A stretch of DNA of 64,000 nucleotides. Source: Trichoplax sp. H2. Lineage: Eukaryota > Placozoa > Uniplacotomia > Trichoplacea. The stretch is taken from contig NOWV01000020.1 in assembly GCA_003344405.1 (NCBI GenBank), positions 124,001 through 188,000 of the forward strand, given 5' to 3'. The notes beneath the pieces are model-generated. The model worked only from the letters and a program-made list of their open reading frames with translations. It was not told the origin of the DNA and made no database searches. Positions within the stretch are counted from its first letter, which is position 1, and each line of letters starts with the position of its first letter. Both the position numbers and the translations under genes were made by a program. Shown here piece after piece: positions 40,985 to 52,995 of this stretch.

Positions 40985-41270
40985 CATTTGTAATGGGTAC
41001 AACATCCAATCATTAGATCTACATATCAATTGCATCCCAATTATAATCATTGTATTGGAGACAACATCCAATCAGGAGAGATCGACACATCAATTTTATC
41101 CAAATTCGAGTCATTTTACAGCACTTGCATTGGATGCAAACGTCCAATCATTAGATCGACGTATCAATTTCATTCAATGGATAGTCATTTTATGGTATTT
41201 GCATTCGATATAGCCGTCTAATCATTGCATTCACGCATTCATTTCATCTAAATTATAGTCATTGTACCGT
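40985..41270. repeat. Degenerate tandem array, four copies of ~62-76 bp
   Basis: Units share 'aacatccaatcattagatc', 'catatcaattgcatccaa' and 'tatagtcattttat' blocks, starting near 41001, 41063, 41139 and 41211. Diverged, non-coding. Confidence 0.75.
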
Positions 41271-41683
41271 ATTCAGAGTGATGATGTCTAATGAATGGTA
41301 ATTAATTAGAATATTGGCAATCTTGGCAAAGTAATTCAATTGCTGACAGCTGTAATCCCAATTCCGAATAGATCACCTAAATCGACATAGATCTCGCCAG
41401 GGACTACTATCCAATTTGATCTTATTCTGAAAGAGTAATAGAAAGAGCAATATTGAATAGTAATTTCTGTGGTATCAATTGTGGTGATGAAGAATAGCGA
41501 TAAGATTATAATTAAAATCGGCTGAATTTGTTTAGAATCTACTGTTTTGTTTAAAATAAAATGAATTGAACGTACGTTGATCATGAAGAATAGACAATAA
41601 TGATAAACTACTATTACTCACAACTTAGCTACCAAGGAAATATTGATTAAGAAACTTGCTGTCCAAATCACAAAGTAGCAAAA

Positions 41684-44600
41684 ATGTGGCATGAGGCACG
41701 AAAGCACGAGAAGAAGCTCCGGGGTATGATGGTTGATTGGAAAAAGAGAGCTGAACGAAGAAGACAATATTATGAAAGTTTGGTAATATATTGAATTTCC
41801 CTTCGCTTGAATCTAAACTTGCATAAAATACTGTCTCACATCTAATTTTCCTCTGCATTCCCACTATTATCAATCGATATAGAAATGTAGTGGTCAATAC
41901 GTTGAAAATTAAATTAGCCCAGTGATAGACATTCGTCGATAGTATCTTGTATAATTTTAGATACAATTCGTATTCCTATAAACTAGCACTGAAATTATTC
42001 TTCCACAGCAAAGTAGCATCGTCGAAAATCAATGCTTGAATACTACTACACTTTCAATTAAAATGCTATCAATCGATTGCATCCGATACAAAATTGTAAA
42101 TCAGCCTATACTTTATTATCAAAGCTTGATTAATTCCATTTGACTGTACGCGTATATCTCTAAGTAATTGGTTATTAAGTAGATCATGATTTGCTTTTCA
42201 ATATTGTAGTATTGTAATCACGTACAGAAATTATGCAAATACATTAAATTCTCATGACTATTCTTACTCTTGCTTAAAGACACGCATACAAGCAATCGAC
42301 ACATGAAGCTGCTGATATTATAATTTATATAACTACCTTCTTTACATCTAAACATCATAAATTTCGTTTTCTACACTTATCAGGCAAGTGATCCCTTTCA
42401 ACAACTGCGAATTGTAGGAGTTGCTGCCAAGATACATATAAATGTGGTTGAAAGCTCAGATAGCATGTACGTATGAGTTAAGCTCTTTTTCATAAAATTG
42501 ACAAAGTTTTACCGTAGATATACAGTACAATCAATTTAGTATTTTTCATAAAGGAAGCTACTTTCTTTCATTAGGATGCAATGGCGCGGTCAACCTGATA
42601 TCCTGATTGACAGGTCAGTTAATAGTATATTATATCACTTTAATAATATTAATAATAGCTTGCATAACGAAGATTTATTGCTGTAAGATTACAAAAATGC
42701 AAAGATATACGCTAAAAGATGCACTTTATTTACTTATAACAGCAAAGTTAACATACATGTATATTCTATTTTTAGCTGCAATCAAATAGTATATATTTTT
42801 ATAATATGTTGATTTTCACATTTTAGGTTTGATGCTAGAGCACACCTGGATTATTTGCCAAATTTTGAATCTGATAACGAAGATAATAAGCAAACCTACG
42901 ATGACCTACAACTAAACTACGAAAGATACAAAATTTTAGCAAAGAGCGATTTCCTAGGGGGTAATTCGTATCATAATTAAAAAAATTGTTACTAAATAAA
43001 TTTACTCGAACCATTGCAATATTTTAACAACATTAATAAAATGGCTAAGTGTTTATATGTTAATAAATAAAATTACAGTACTAAAAACGCCACAACTTGC
43101 ATATTATCTCTCCTACGGCATAACACATTTTGAAAATTTTTAATTCTATACTTGTGAGATTTCCTTTTCTCCTTTGATAACTTACTTCTGTAACTGTAGT
43201 CTCGGAAGACATGGTGTTACAACAAATTGAGTTGGAAGAAGATATACCTTTATCTGTAAGGAAAGTTTCTGCAGCAAGTGAAGCAGAAAAGGAAAAGTAA
43301 TGCAATAATGCTATTATCATACAAAAAGTGGAAGTATACTCACTCGGTGGTTTTTAGCATGTTTATACTTTATACCAAAATTATATCGATTTGCCATAAC
43401 GGTACTGATGTATTTACTGTCATCTTTTATAGATTATCTGAGAAAGCTGCTACTATTAATTATCAGTATGCTGAGAAGGCTGACGAAAATACAAAAAATA
43501 GTGATATTGATGATATTGATGAAGATGAATTTCTTCTTCAACCTTCGTCTGGTAATCTACTATTACGAACTAAATAACTAACTTGCTGTATCTTTTCTAA
43601 GAATGCCTTATTCTCGGCACTTTCTTAATATGCTAAACAGAAGGTAACGTTGATCCCGATCAATTGAATGAAGGGCAGGTACGTTAAATAGGATTTAAAA
43701 TGGTACAAAGAAGTAATATGAAGAAATATAGTACATGTACAGTGATTTAATGATGATCTACAGAATATTTTATACATTATAAATATTGCGTATTATGTTG
43801 CAGCGAGATAAATTAAATCTAGCGGCTAGCTCATACGGAATTGGTTCGGGCACATTTTGCAGGTAACTTGATACTGTTCACTTGATTACTTTTGAAAGCG
43901 ATATTGTATGATGATATACATACGTATGTATCTACTCTTGTATATAAATGTATAACATTTTATGAGCAACTTAAAGATTTAAAATTCTATCTAGATTTAT
44001 TAGAGAAGACATTCTTGATTTGACAGCTCGTGATAAAGCTCAGAAGGAGGAGGCTGAACGTTTAGTAAAATATGTACGTACAATATTACCATTGGACATT
44101 TATAAATTCATAGCTAGTCTAATAACTTTATAACGATAATGTGATTATGAATGTAAACTCAAGGGTCGAAGAGCAATTAGACATGATCATCTAGGGCGAA
44201 GTGAATCGAATTTACGCCAGGCACACTCGCCGCCTAGGTAATCTTTTTTAATCTTATTTTCTACCTACTGATGTAATACCGCTTAACAAATAATAATAAT
44301 AGTAATTTCGCATTACGCATAGTTATGCTCGTCGTTCAAGCCCAACGTACGAACCATACAAAAGGTTTGAATTGCTGTTCCTACCATTCCAATAGTTATT
44401 ATTTTAGTACTTCTTAAGGCAGGAATAATGAAAGATACCTTACATATTTTACACGTGCTTGTAGATCCGTATCTGGTTCGGAATCTTCCGAAGGATCAGG
44501 GGACGAAATTAAATTTATAACTGAATTCTCTTCTGCTGGTGCTGCCAAAGCCGATGGAAATAAAAAATCTGCAAACTGTCGTGAACAGTTGAGCAGCTCT

Positions 44601-46068
44601 TCTCGACATCGGTTGGTAACTTTGAATATTGTAACTGTTGCCTTCGAAGACGTTGCCGTAACATCTGCTTTCTAAATAGCGTGATACTATCGGAACATTT
44701 CAATGCTTTAGTTTAAATATAATTATTACATTTACAATGAATATTCCATTGATGAAATTTGAAAAGCATATTTTGTTTTATTTACTAACATTTATGACTT
44801 CAGTCTTCAATTTAATTGTAATTACTATTATATCTGATTCGTACAATTATGATTTCATTTAATCTACACATGTCACAGAGAGAGGAAAAGATCGAGGGAA
44901 TATAGTACTGATAGATACAAAGATAGGTATCACAGTAGAAATAGTAGTAAGGATAGGCGCAGAAATTACAAGAGTCGTAGTAGAAGTTACGACAGGGAGA
45001 GTCGTAGAAAGCATAGTAGATACAGTCGGAGTAGGAGCTCTGAAAAGCGATCTCGACGTAGACACCGTGACGGCAGCAGTAGTGCGGAATCATCAAGGTA
45101 TAAGAAATACAAGCAAAGAGCACGAAGCCGTAGTTCCGATCGTCATCGTAGGAGTGATAGTCGCGATAGACGTTCTAATCGTCGAGATTCTAGAAGTTTA
45201 AGCCCAAGAAAATCTCCGCCAGTAAACGCTATTAAACCCATTAAGAAGACATTAACGTAAGACGGAATGCAAAGGATTAATATAATGCAATATTCTTTAT
45301 ATATATATTGTAATGTACTGTCTATGATCGTATTATGGATTTGAGAAGTAAACCATAAGGATTTGCTATATTTTTTACTTTATGCATATAAAATTATGAT
45401 CCTGTGCTTGCTATTATTTCGTTAATATTAGACCTGGCAAAGATACGGAGAAGGTAATACTGACGCATTATATGGCGATGGTTCAGGTTAAAGTCTCTGA
45501 GACAAGTTTAGCAACTCTAGTTCTAATCTTAGGGTGTTTTTTTAAATGTTCTATCTTAAGAAAACACTATCACGTCAGGAAATGCTCAAACTTAAAATGC
45601 AACGGGCTCTTAATAAACACTGTAAGAAGTATAAATAAACTGATTGATATACTGCGTTACCTATAAATGTCTGCATTTCAATAATTTGCTGTTTCATTAA
45701 AATTTTTGGTCTACTTCATTACGACAGTAAAACATGATCATAAATTAGAAAAAGAACGTCAAGAAAAGAAAGAATTAGAAAGAGCGGTATTACTGCTATT
45801 TACGACTAAATTTTATTCAACATCAAATGTTTCACTAAAGATCGTTCTTGATCTATGCTAGCAACGAGAAGATGAAATTTATGACTTACAAGTGCGACTT
45901 AAGTCCAGGTTAATACTTAGCCTATACTGTCGCAGTAATAAATTTATTACGTGGTACTATATGCGCAAAACTCATTTTCCTAATTAACTGTGCTTTGACA
46001 TAAATTGTGGCATTCTGTTTGGTTTATGTAGGAACCGTCGTAGTAGATCAAGATCACGATCATTCTAG
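41684..46068 (+). CDS. CLASRP: CLASRP (SFRS16/SWAP-like) SR-rich splicing regulator, 18 exons, 537 aa
   Basis: Exons: 41684-41782, 42384-42466, 42575-42613, 42827-42960, 43200-43296, 43433-43551, 43641-43678, 43804-43862, 43995-44073, 44164-44237, 44323-44364, 44465-44615, 44883-45256, 45432-45453, 45561-45621, 45728-45786, 45862-45908, 46032-46068; 1614 nt with consistent phases. The N terminus MWHEARKHEKKLRGMMVDWK is near-identical to the family signature. MQWRGQPDILIDRFDARAHL and YERYKILAKSDF match the conserved N-terminal (DRY_EERY-type) domain. SYARRSSPTYEPYKR is almost invariant; KFITEF is recognisable. Exon 13 is a strong RS/RD domain (about residues 339-460). It is followed by a coiled-coil EMLKLKMQRALNKH, EKERQEKKELERA, and a final RRSRSRSRSF. 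The family regulates alternative splicing with CLK kinases in nuclear speckles. Exon 14 is only 22 nt. Acceptors at 44163 and 45560 are AAG. The entry to exon 13 (44883) is the least certain junction. Confidence 0.93.
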
Positions 46069-48465
46069 CGGAAAAACTTGCTGTATTGGCTATCAGCACA
46101 TCACAGTGAGATCAAATACGACATTATAAAACTCCGAGTAGGTATTCTAAATTGATGGTTTTGGTAACTGATTTACAGTGGTAAAAACCGTAGATATGTA
46201 TGTTGAAAAGCATATTTTTATTTTAAGTAATCATTATAAATGCCAATTGTAACAGTTGTACATGAATTACAAAAGTCTTGCTAAAGTTAAATGTTAAACC
46301 TAGTATTGCATGGCTTTGATTATTAATTCTATTATCTTTTAGTAAAATTTAACCAAAAAATCATATTGAAGCTATCATTTTAAGCTTTGTTTTCATGTCT
46401 TTCTACCTATCTATCTAAAAATGGCATGAATGTAATTTAACTTTTTACCAATGAATACATGGATTATGTATTTTAAATCTTGGGGTGATATTGGTAACCA
46501 TCTTGATTACAACGTTGTTTAAGAAATTCAACTATTTGCGTTGTAAAGATATAATAAACATATTTTAATTTATGAAATATTTATGAAATGATGTAAAATA
46601 TATCTATTCCTGTTAGGAAATGGTAAAATAATTGTAATTAATTCTACTATGACATGGTTATAATGGAAAAAGTATAAAAGTTGTGCATGCAACAACTTAC
46701 TAGTTTATGTGTAGTGAGATTAACGGTAAATTTCAGACAGTAAAGTTAAGAAAGTAACGAATAAAAAGAAAAAATGCACTAAATTAATGTTAGTACCTTA
46801 AATCGGCAGTTTGTCTTTCATAGTTCATTTAGGCAAGCAGTTACACAATAGACTCGTTACCGTTGCTACTGTCTAGATGTTGTAGTAATTTTGCTAGTGT
46901 TAGACAGATTTTGCTCCCTGTACACCGATTGGCTATATTTCTACGGGAAATTTTCAGATTTTGAGTTATGGTATTCCAGATGTCCAAAACAATAATGTAC
47001 AATGCTATGATTAATGCAGATAAGAGGTTGCTTATGCTGTCCTGATAAAGTCTATGTTTAATTCCATCATCATGCTTTTCTGACTAGGAAATTTTACTTA
47101 CTATATCCTTTATTTATTGAGGATAATTATTTGTCTAAGATAAGTATAGAATTAGCCTAGGCGGCAGGCGCCGTACCGGTAAAAATCAGTCTTGGATGTT
47201 GCTGAACATGTAGCATCTATTTGCAGTACTGTACATCTTAAGTTAGAAGAATTATAATTCTTAGCCTTTAGTGGAACGATTGATTAAGTATCATTAAGTT
47301 TAGTCGAGGATTCTTTTAAGCAGAGACATTGTTACTATTATACAATATCAATGACTTGGTAGTAATAGTTTGTCGAAGAATTTTAAGAAATGGATAAATC
47401 CCGGTAGTGACACAGTCTCACAATATAATATTTTCAGTGTTTTGACTGGTGGATTACATCTAATCCATTACCGACTGCATAAAATTTATCAAAATTTTGA
47501 AGTGAGCAAACCGGTTTCTAAGTCAGCGACGCTTTCGCCCTTTCATTCAAAAATTTAAAATTCGGTATACCACATCGAGCCTAGTGCTGCATTATGATTT
47601 CTGTAGTACAGTACAATAGCTTCTGCCATGGGAAAATTATCTCGAAGACATATTGTAAATTTTATGAACTTGGTGACAAACTAGAAATGCAGCTAAAGAA
47701 CCCTACCCTTCGACGCATTCATGCATGCCAATATTGAAAATTTTGATATGATTATTCAGTTTTTCTGAATCCTCAAAATTGAATGGAATAATTTAAAATA
47801 TAGCCGAAATAATTCTTCTGCTCGGTCTATAAAAATAACTTAACGAAAGCTGTCATCAAATTCCATCATTTCTAAGACAATTTTGGAATCCTTTGAATTG
47901 TACTGTAATTTCAGTGTAAAATGCAACTCTTTCCCTTCGTGTATGTACTGATAAATCAGCGATCTTTATTATTATATAATTTCGATGTATCAACTGATTC
48001 GGTTCAAACGGTAATTGTTATTTCATGCTCTTAATGCAACTTTCCTGATCCTGCGAATTTGGTCATAAGTTTGAATAGAATTGAAAAAATTCTTCGTCCT
48101 GTGTTGATGTTACGGGTAAAAATAATCAGTAAAGCCTTTCATTTTATCACTTTCAAGGCAGTTTCCATTTCAATCCCTTGAATGGATAATAAAACTTAAA
48201 ATACAGTACATTTCCGCTGTGTATACCGTAAACGATATATTTGCATACTTGTTCGATAATAAAGTCGTAGAATTATACAATAATTTGGGAATTGGTTAAC
48301 TTTGGATTTATCCATAACTTACGGTATATGCTACATATAAATAAATGAAAATTGTGTAATTTTATAGTGCTTCAGATAACCCTTCCGTGTATTAAGCAAT
48401 AAAATTTGAAATATACTTTCCACTCTCTATATGCGTATGTATCGATATATAACAACACTGGTATA

Positions 48466-48784
48466 TACGCATATTCCAAATGGACAAAATTATATCAATT
48501 TCTCCTTAAAACAATCTTCTACTAACTTAGGGGTAACAATTTGAAGCACATTTGAAAATCTTTTCCGCCCTGTCTATACTCGTACTGATATACAATACTT
48601 TAAGGATAGTCAAATTAATGAAGAGTACGCATATTCCAAATGGACAAAATTATATCAATTTCTCCTTAAAACAATCTTCTACTAACTTAGGGGTAACGAT
48701 TTGAAGCACATTTGAAAATCTTTTCCGCCCTGTCTATATTCGTACTGATATATAATACTTTAAGGATAGTCAAATTAATGAAGA
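48466..48784. repeat. Tandem duplication, two copies of ~158 bp
   Basis: 'acgcatattccaaatggaca' to 'gtcaaattaatgaag' occurs twice in direct succession (from ~48467 and ~48626) with only about five differences. A recent duplication. Non-coding. Confidence 0.92.
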
Positions 48785-49539
48785 TTACAGCACTATCTTA
48801 TTCTTTGATCTTGAAGGCTACACTTTTAAATTTTGTGAATTGGTAGTCCAATTTGAAATGCGACCAAGGAACTTTTCAACTTTGTGCACTTTGCTAATCT
48901 TATTTAAGCGCTAAGCATCACAATGCAAGTACACCTTTAGCTCTTAGCATACGTATATGCGTATAAACATTATTGCTTCACTGGATGCCTTTAACAACAG
49001 CTTTTAAAACCCTCTAAACTTGGTACCGCTCGTCAAGTTTTTAATTTCATGTTGAAATAATTCTTCTGTTGTGCCTGTATTATGGGTATTAGATTAGTGG
49101 AAATGATTCTTTAATCCGTTACAATAAGGCGTTGTTTGCGTCTTTGCATTGGTAATAACTTGAAAACACCAGTAGAGCAATTCTGTCCTACGTCCCCCCC
49201 AAAAATCGATTGGTCGATATTCTCATTATCTGCGCTCTATCTTAGATAGTAAGTTTAAATTGGCATCCAAATGAATAATTATTCATCACTTCATCTTCTG
49301 TCAATTTATTTGAGAAAAAAAAGGATATCGCCTGTAACTTCAATTTTGCGATAATAATTCACTGTCAAGAAAATTGGCAAAAGCTGTTTAGTCAAAGTTA
49401 ACATAAACCATCCTGATTGTGTATTTGAACTAAACATGCATCGTTAAGACGCATACTTTTACAACTTTGATTACATAAAATCTAAGTGATAAGCATTTTT
49501 TAAATGGATTTCTTATAAGAAATCAAGGGACACTCAATT

Positions 49540-50530
49540 GATAACCTTTCCTCCTATCAATGGAGTCATATGAATACCGGCAGTTCTAGAGATCCGCCCG
49601 TTTGAAAAATTTTACGTGTTAAAGGTTGATTTCGATAACATCAGATGCAGTGTCAGATTTAGATTGGAATGATATAACTTTCATGCAAACGCTTTTTATT
49701 CTGACAAATGATATCAATATTTTTTATTATAAGGAATACTACCAAATTCAAGGTATAGATCCCTTTCAGCGCCATTTCTGGATATGTTGGGGATTGGATC
49801 TAGGGACGTTCAATTCATAGCCCTTCCCTCATGTTTATGGAATCATGTTGACACCGACAGTTGTAGAAATTCGTCCATTGGAAATAATTTACTTATTGAA
49901 AGTTAATTTCGATGGTATCAAATACAGCGTGGAATTTAGATTCGAATAATATAACTTTGATGTACAGACTTTTATTCTGACAAATAATGTTCCTATTTTT
50001 TATTGTAAAGAATACTGCCAAAACGAAGAAAAGGATGCGTTTCTGCGCCATTGCTGGACATGTCAGGGATTGGATCTGAGGACGCTCTCATCCTTTCCTT
50101 ATATCAATGGAGTCATATGAACATTGGCAGCTGCAGAAATTCGTCCGTTCGAAAAGTTTTACGTATTGAGAGTTCATTTCGATGGCGTTAGATTTGGATT
50201 GAAATGATGTCACTTTCATACAAACACTTTTATTCTGACAAGTAATATTAATATTTCCCTCTAAAGAATATACTACCAAAACGAAGGTAATCGCAGTCTT
50301 TTCCGCTGTTTGCACGATTGTCCAAGGTAGCCTATGAGACTATACCCGTTTTTAAAATTCTACGCATTGAAAGTGAATTTCGATGCAGTATCAGATTTGG
50401 ATTGGAATAATATAACTTTGGTGTAAGCACTTTTAATCTAACAAGTAATGTTACTATTTTGAGTGTAAAGAATATTGAGTACTACCAAAAGGAAGGTACA
50501 GGATTGAATCATAGAAGTCTTTTCCGAAGT
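49540..50530. repeat. Degenerate tandem array, about four copies of ~230-280 bp
   Basis: Blocks 'atcaatggagtcatatgaa', 'ttttacg...ttgaaagttaatttcg', 'cagatttagattggaat' and 'ttttattctgacaa' recur in the same order near 49550, 49830, 50095 and 50325. Copies are diverged by substitutions and indels. Confidence 0.8.
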
Positions 50531-50559
50531 TTTGCACGATTGTACTGTATATTGTAGCT

Positions 50560-50835
50560 TATGAGACTACAGTAGTCTCATCAAAGTCATAGGCTACAAT
50601 TTACAATCCAGCAAACGGACATAGTCTCATGGGCTACCATTTTTAATCAGGCAAACCTCAGAAAAGACTTGATCGTTCAAACAGACACAGTCTCCTAGGC
50701 TACAATTTACAATCGTGCAAACGGACATAGTCTCAAGGGCTACAATTTAGAAGCAGGCAAACCTCAGAAAAGACTAGATCGTTCAAACAGACGTAGTCTC
50801 CTAGACTACAATTAACAATCGTGCAAACGGAAATG
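50560..50835. repeat. Tandem repeats of the 'ggctacaatttacaatc' family
   Basis: Units of 'agtctcctaggctacaattt', 'acaatcgtgcaaacggac', 'gcaggcaaacctcagaaaag' and 'gatcgttcaaacagac' alternate three times. The same family reappears right after the 51596-51615 gap (51616-51765). Confidence 0.8.
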
Positions 50836-52500
50836 GTCTCATTGTGAAAATAGCAATATTACTAGTCAGAATACAAGTACTTGCATGAAAGTTCTACCAT
50901 GTCCAGTTAAAAAAGTGCTACGTATCGAAAGTTAATTTGGATAGCAAGTTAGGTTTAGGTTAGGGTTAGCGTTAGAGTGTATGTCCAGTTGAAAAAGTAC
51001 TTGAAAGTTAATTTGGATAGCCCCAGATGCAATATCAGATTGACATTCAATACGTAGCACTTTTTCAAATGGAGTGTATGTCCATTTGAAGTATCGAAAG
51101 TTAATTTGGATAGCAAGTTAGGTTTAGGTTAGGGTTAGCATTAGAATGTATGTCCATTAGAAAAAGTGCTGAAAGTTAATTTGGATAGCAAGTTAGGTTT
51201 AGGATAGTTAGGGTTTGCGTTAGAGTGTATGTCCAGTTGAAAAGTACTTGAAAGTTAATTTGGATAGCCCTAGATGCAATATCAGATTGACATTGGAATA
51301 ATACAACTCTCATGCAAAGACTTTTCTTCTAATAAGTAATATTCCTTCTGTATTTTTGCATGATCAAGACCGCTAGCAAAAGCAAGCAAATGATCCATTT
51401 CAACGCCATTTTGTGCATGATGATACAACTCTCATGCTTAGACTTTTCTTTTAATAAGTAATATTCCTTCTGTATTTTTGCATGATCAAGACCGCTAGCA
51501 AAAGCAAGCAAATGATCCATTTCAACGCCATTTTGTGCATGATGATACAACTCTCATGCTTAGACTTTTCTTCTAATAAGTAATATTCCTTCTGTNNNNN
51601 NNNNNNNNNNNNNNNCTCCTAGGCTACAATTTACAATCGTGCAAACGGACATAGTCTCAAGGGCTACAATTTAGAAGCAGGCAAACCTCAGAAAGATTTG
51701 ATCGTTCAAACAGACATAGTCTCCTAGACTACAATTAACAATCGTGCAAACGGAAATGGTCTCATTGTGAAAATAGCAATATTACTAGTCAGAATAAAAG
51801 TACTTGCATGAAAGTTGTACCATTGCTACATATGGAATGTAAATTTGATATTGCATCTGGGGCTATCCAAATTAACATTCAATACGTAGCACTTTTTCAA
51901 ATGGAGTGTATGTCCATTTGAAGTATCGAAAGTTAATTTGGATAGCAAGTTAGGTTTAGGTTAGGGTTAGCGTTAGAGTGTATGTCCATTAGAAAAAGTG
52001 CTGAAAGTTAATTTGGATAGCAAGTTAGGTTTAGGATAGTTAGGGTTTGCGTTAGAGTGTACGTCCAGTTGAAAAAGTACTTGAAAGTTAATTTGGATAG
52101 CCCCAGATGCAATATCAGATTGACATTCAATACGTAGCACTTTTTCAAATGGAGTGTATGTCCATTTGAAGTATCGAAAGTTAATTAGGATAGCAAGTTA
52201 GGTTTAGGTTAGTGTTAGCATTAGAGTGTATGTCCATTAGAAAAAGTGCTGAAAGTTAATTTGGATAGCAAGTTAGGTTTAGGATAGTTAGGGTTTGCGT
52301 TAGAGTGTATGTCCAGTTGAAAAAGTACTTGAAAGTTAATTTGGATAGCCCTAGATGCAATATCAGATTGACATTGGAATAATACAACTCTCATGCATAG
52401 ACTTTTCTTCTAATAAGTAAGTAATATTCCTTCTGTATTTTTGCATGATCAAGACCGCTAGCAAAAGCAAGCAAATGATCTATTTCAACGCCATTTTGTG
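50690..52500. repeat. Gap-flanking duplication around 20-N gap 51596-51615
   Basis: The order 'ctcctaggctac' module, telomere-like module, then 120-bp satellite is seen before the gap (50690-51595) and again after it (51616-52500), with high identity. This may be a true tandem duplication or two alleles/contig ends placed side by side, as at the other two 20-N gaps. Confidence 0.7.
50935..52365. repeat. Satellite with embedded telomere-like motifs
   Basis: Units built on 'gaaagttaatttggatagc', then 'aagttaggtttaggttaggg' and 'ttagcgttagagtgtatgtcc'. The TTAGG/TTAGGG-like core occurs near 50946, 51115, 51188, 51950, 52021, 52196 and 52268, in forms with one or two TTAGGG-type words. The gap at 51596-51615 splits the region into two similar halves. 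Confidence 0.85.
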
Positions 52501-52870
52501 CATGATGATACAACTCTCATGCATAGACTTTTCTTCTAATAAGTAATATTCCTTCTGTATTTTTGCATGATCATTTGCTAGCAAAAGCAAGCAAACGATC
52601 CATTTCAACGCCATTTTGTGCATGATGATACAACTCCCATGCTTAGACTTTTCTTCTAATAAGTAATATTCCTTCTGTATTTTTGCATGATCAAGACCGC
52701 TAGCAAAAGCAAGCAAATGATCCATTTCAACGCCATTTTGTGCATGTTGATACAACTCTCATGCTTAGACTTTTCTTCTAATGAGTAATATTCCTTCTGT
52801 ATTTTTGCATGATCATTTGCTAGCAAAAGCAAGCAAATGATCCATTTCAACGCCATTTTGTGCATGTTGA
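51300..52870. repeat. ~120-122-bp satellite (two blocks: 51300-51595 and 52375-52870)
   Basis: Each unit has 'gatacaactctcatgcttag', 'acttttcttctaataag', 'ttccttctgtatttttgcat', 'gctagcaaaagcaagcaaat' and 'ccatttcaacgccattttgt'. About 2.5 copies lie before the gap and 4 after. Two length variants exist: 'gatcaagaccgctagc' (122) and 'gatcatttgctagc' (120). The long minus-strand frames here simply read through units. Confidence 0.92.
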
Positions 52871-52934
52871 TACCAACTGGTTTAGCTTACCGTCCCGTGC
52901 TGGACCGGTACCAGGACACGGGCCAGGCCAGTCG

Positions 52935-52995
52935 AGTACACTCAGTACACGGTACAAGACGGACGCCCGACAGTACAATACCGTACTGTACTGTA
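52935..52995. repeat. GTAC-palindrome cluster
   Basis: 'cgagtacactcagtacacgg', 'acagtacaataccgtactgt' and 'actgtagtat' directly after the last 120-bp satellite unit, in locally GC-rich sequence. It is ~4 kb upstream of the next gene start, so the promoter association is weak here. Confidence 0.7.

Larger units (their letters stand above)
37519..41683. promoter_or_regulatory. Head-to-head intergenic region, PAK4-like / CLASRP-like, satellite-rich
   Basis: 4.2 kb between divergent start codons. It contains GTAC-palindrome clusters (38268-38318, 38819-38835, 39245-39260, 40205-40350), a five-copy ~115-133-bp tandem array (38400-38930), a ~54-bp array (39425-40168), an (AT)n microsatellite (40915-40939) and a degenerate ~62-76-bp array (40985-41270). 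The outermost parts next to each ATG should hold the promoters. No coding exon recognised. Confidence 0.55.

Noticed and set aside
51329-52865. Several minus-strand open frames that look like a repeated small protein (MHKMALKWI..., DHAKIQKEYY...)
   Set aside because: They are translations of the 120-122-bp satellite read through successive units in different frames. No splice sites, start context or known family supports a gene.
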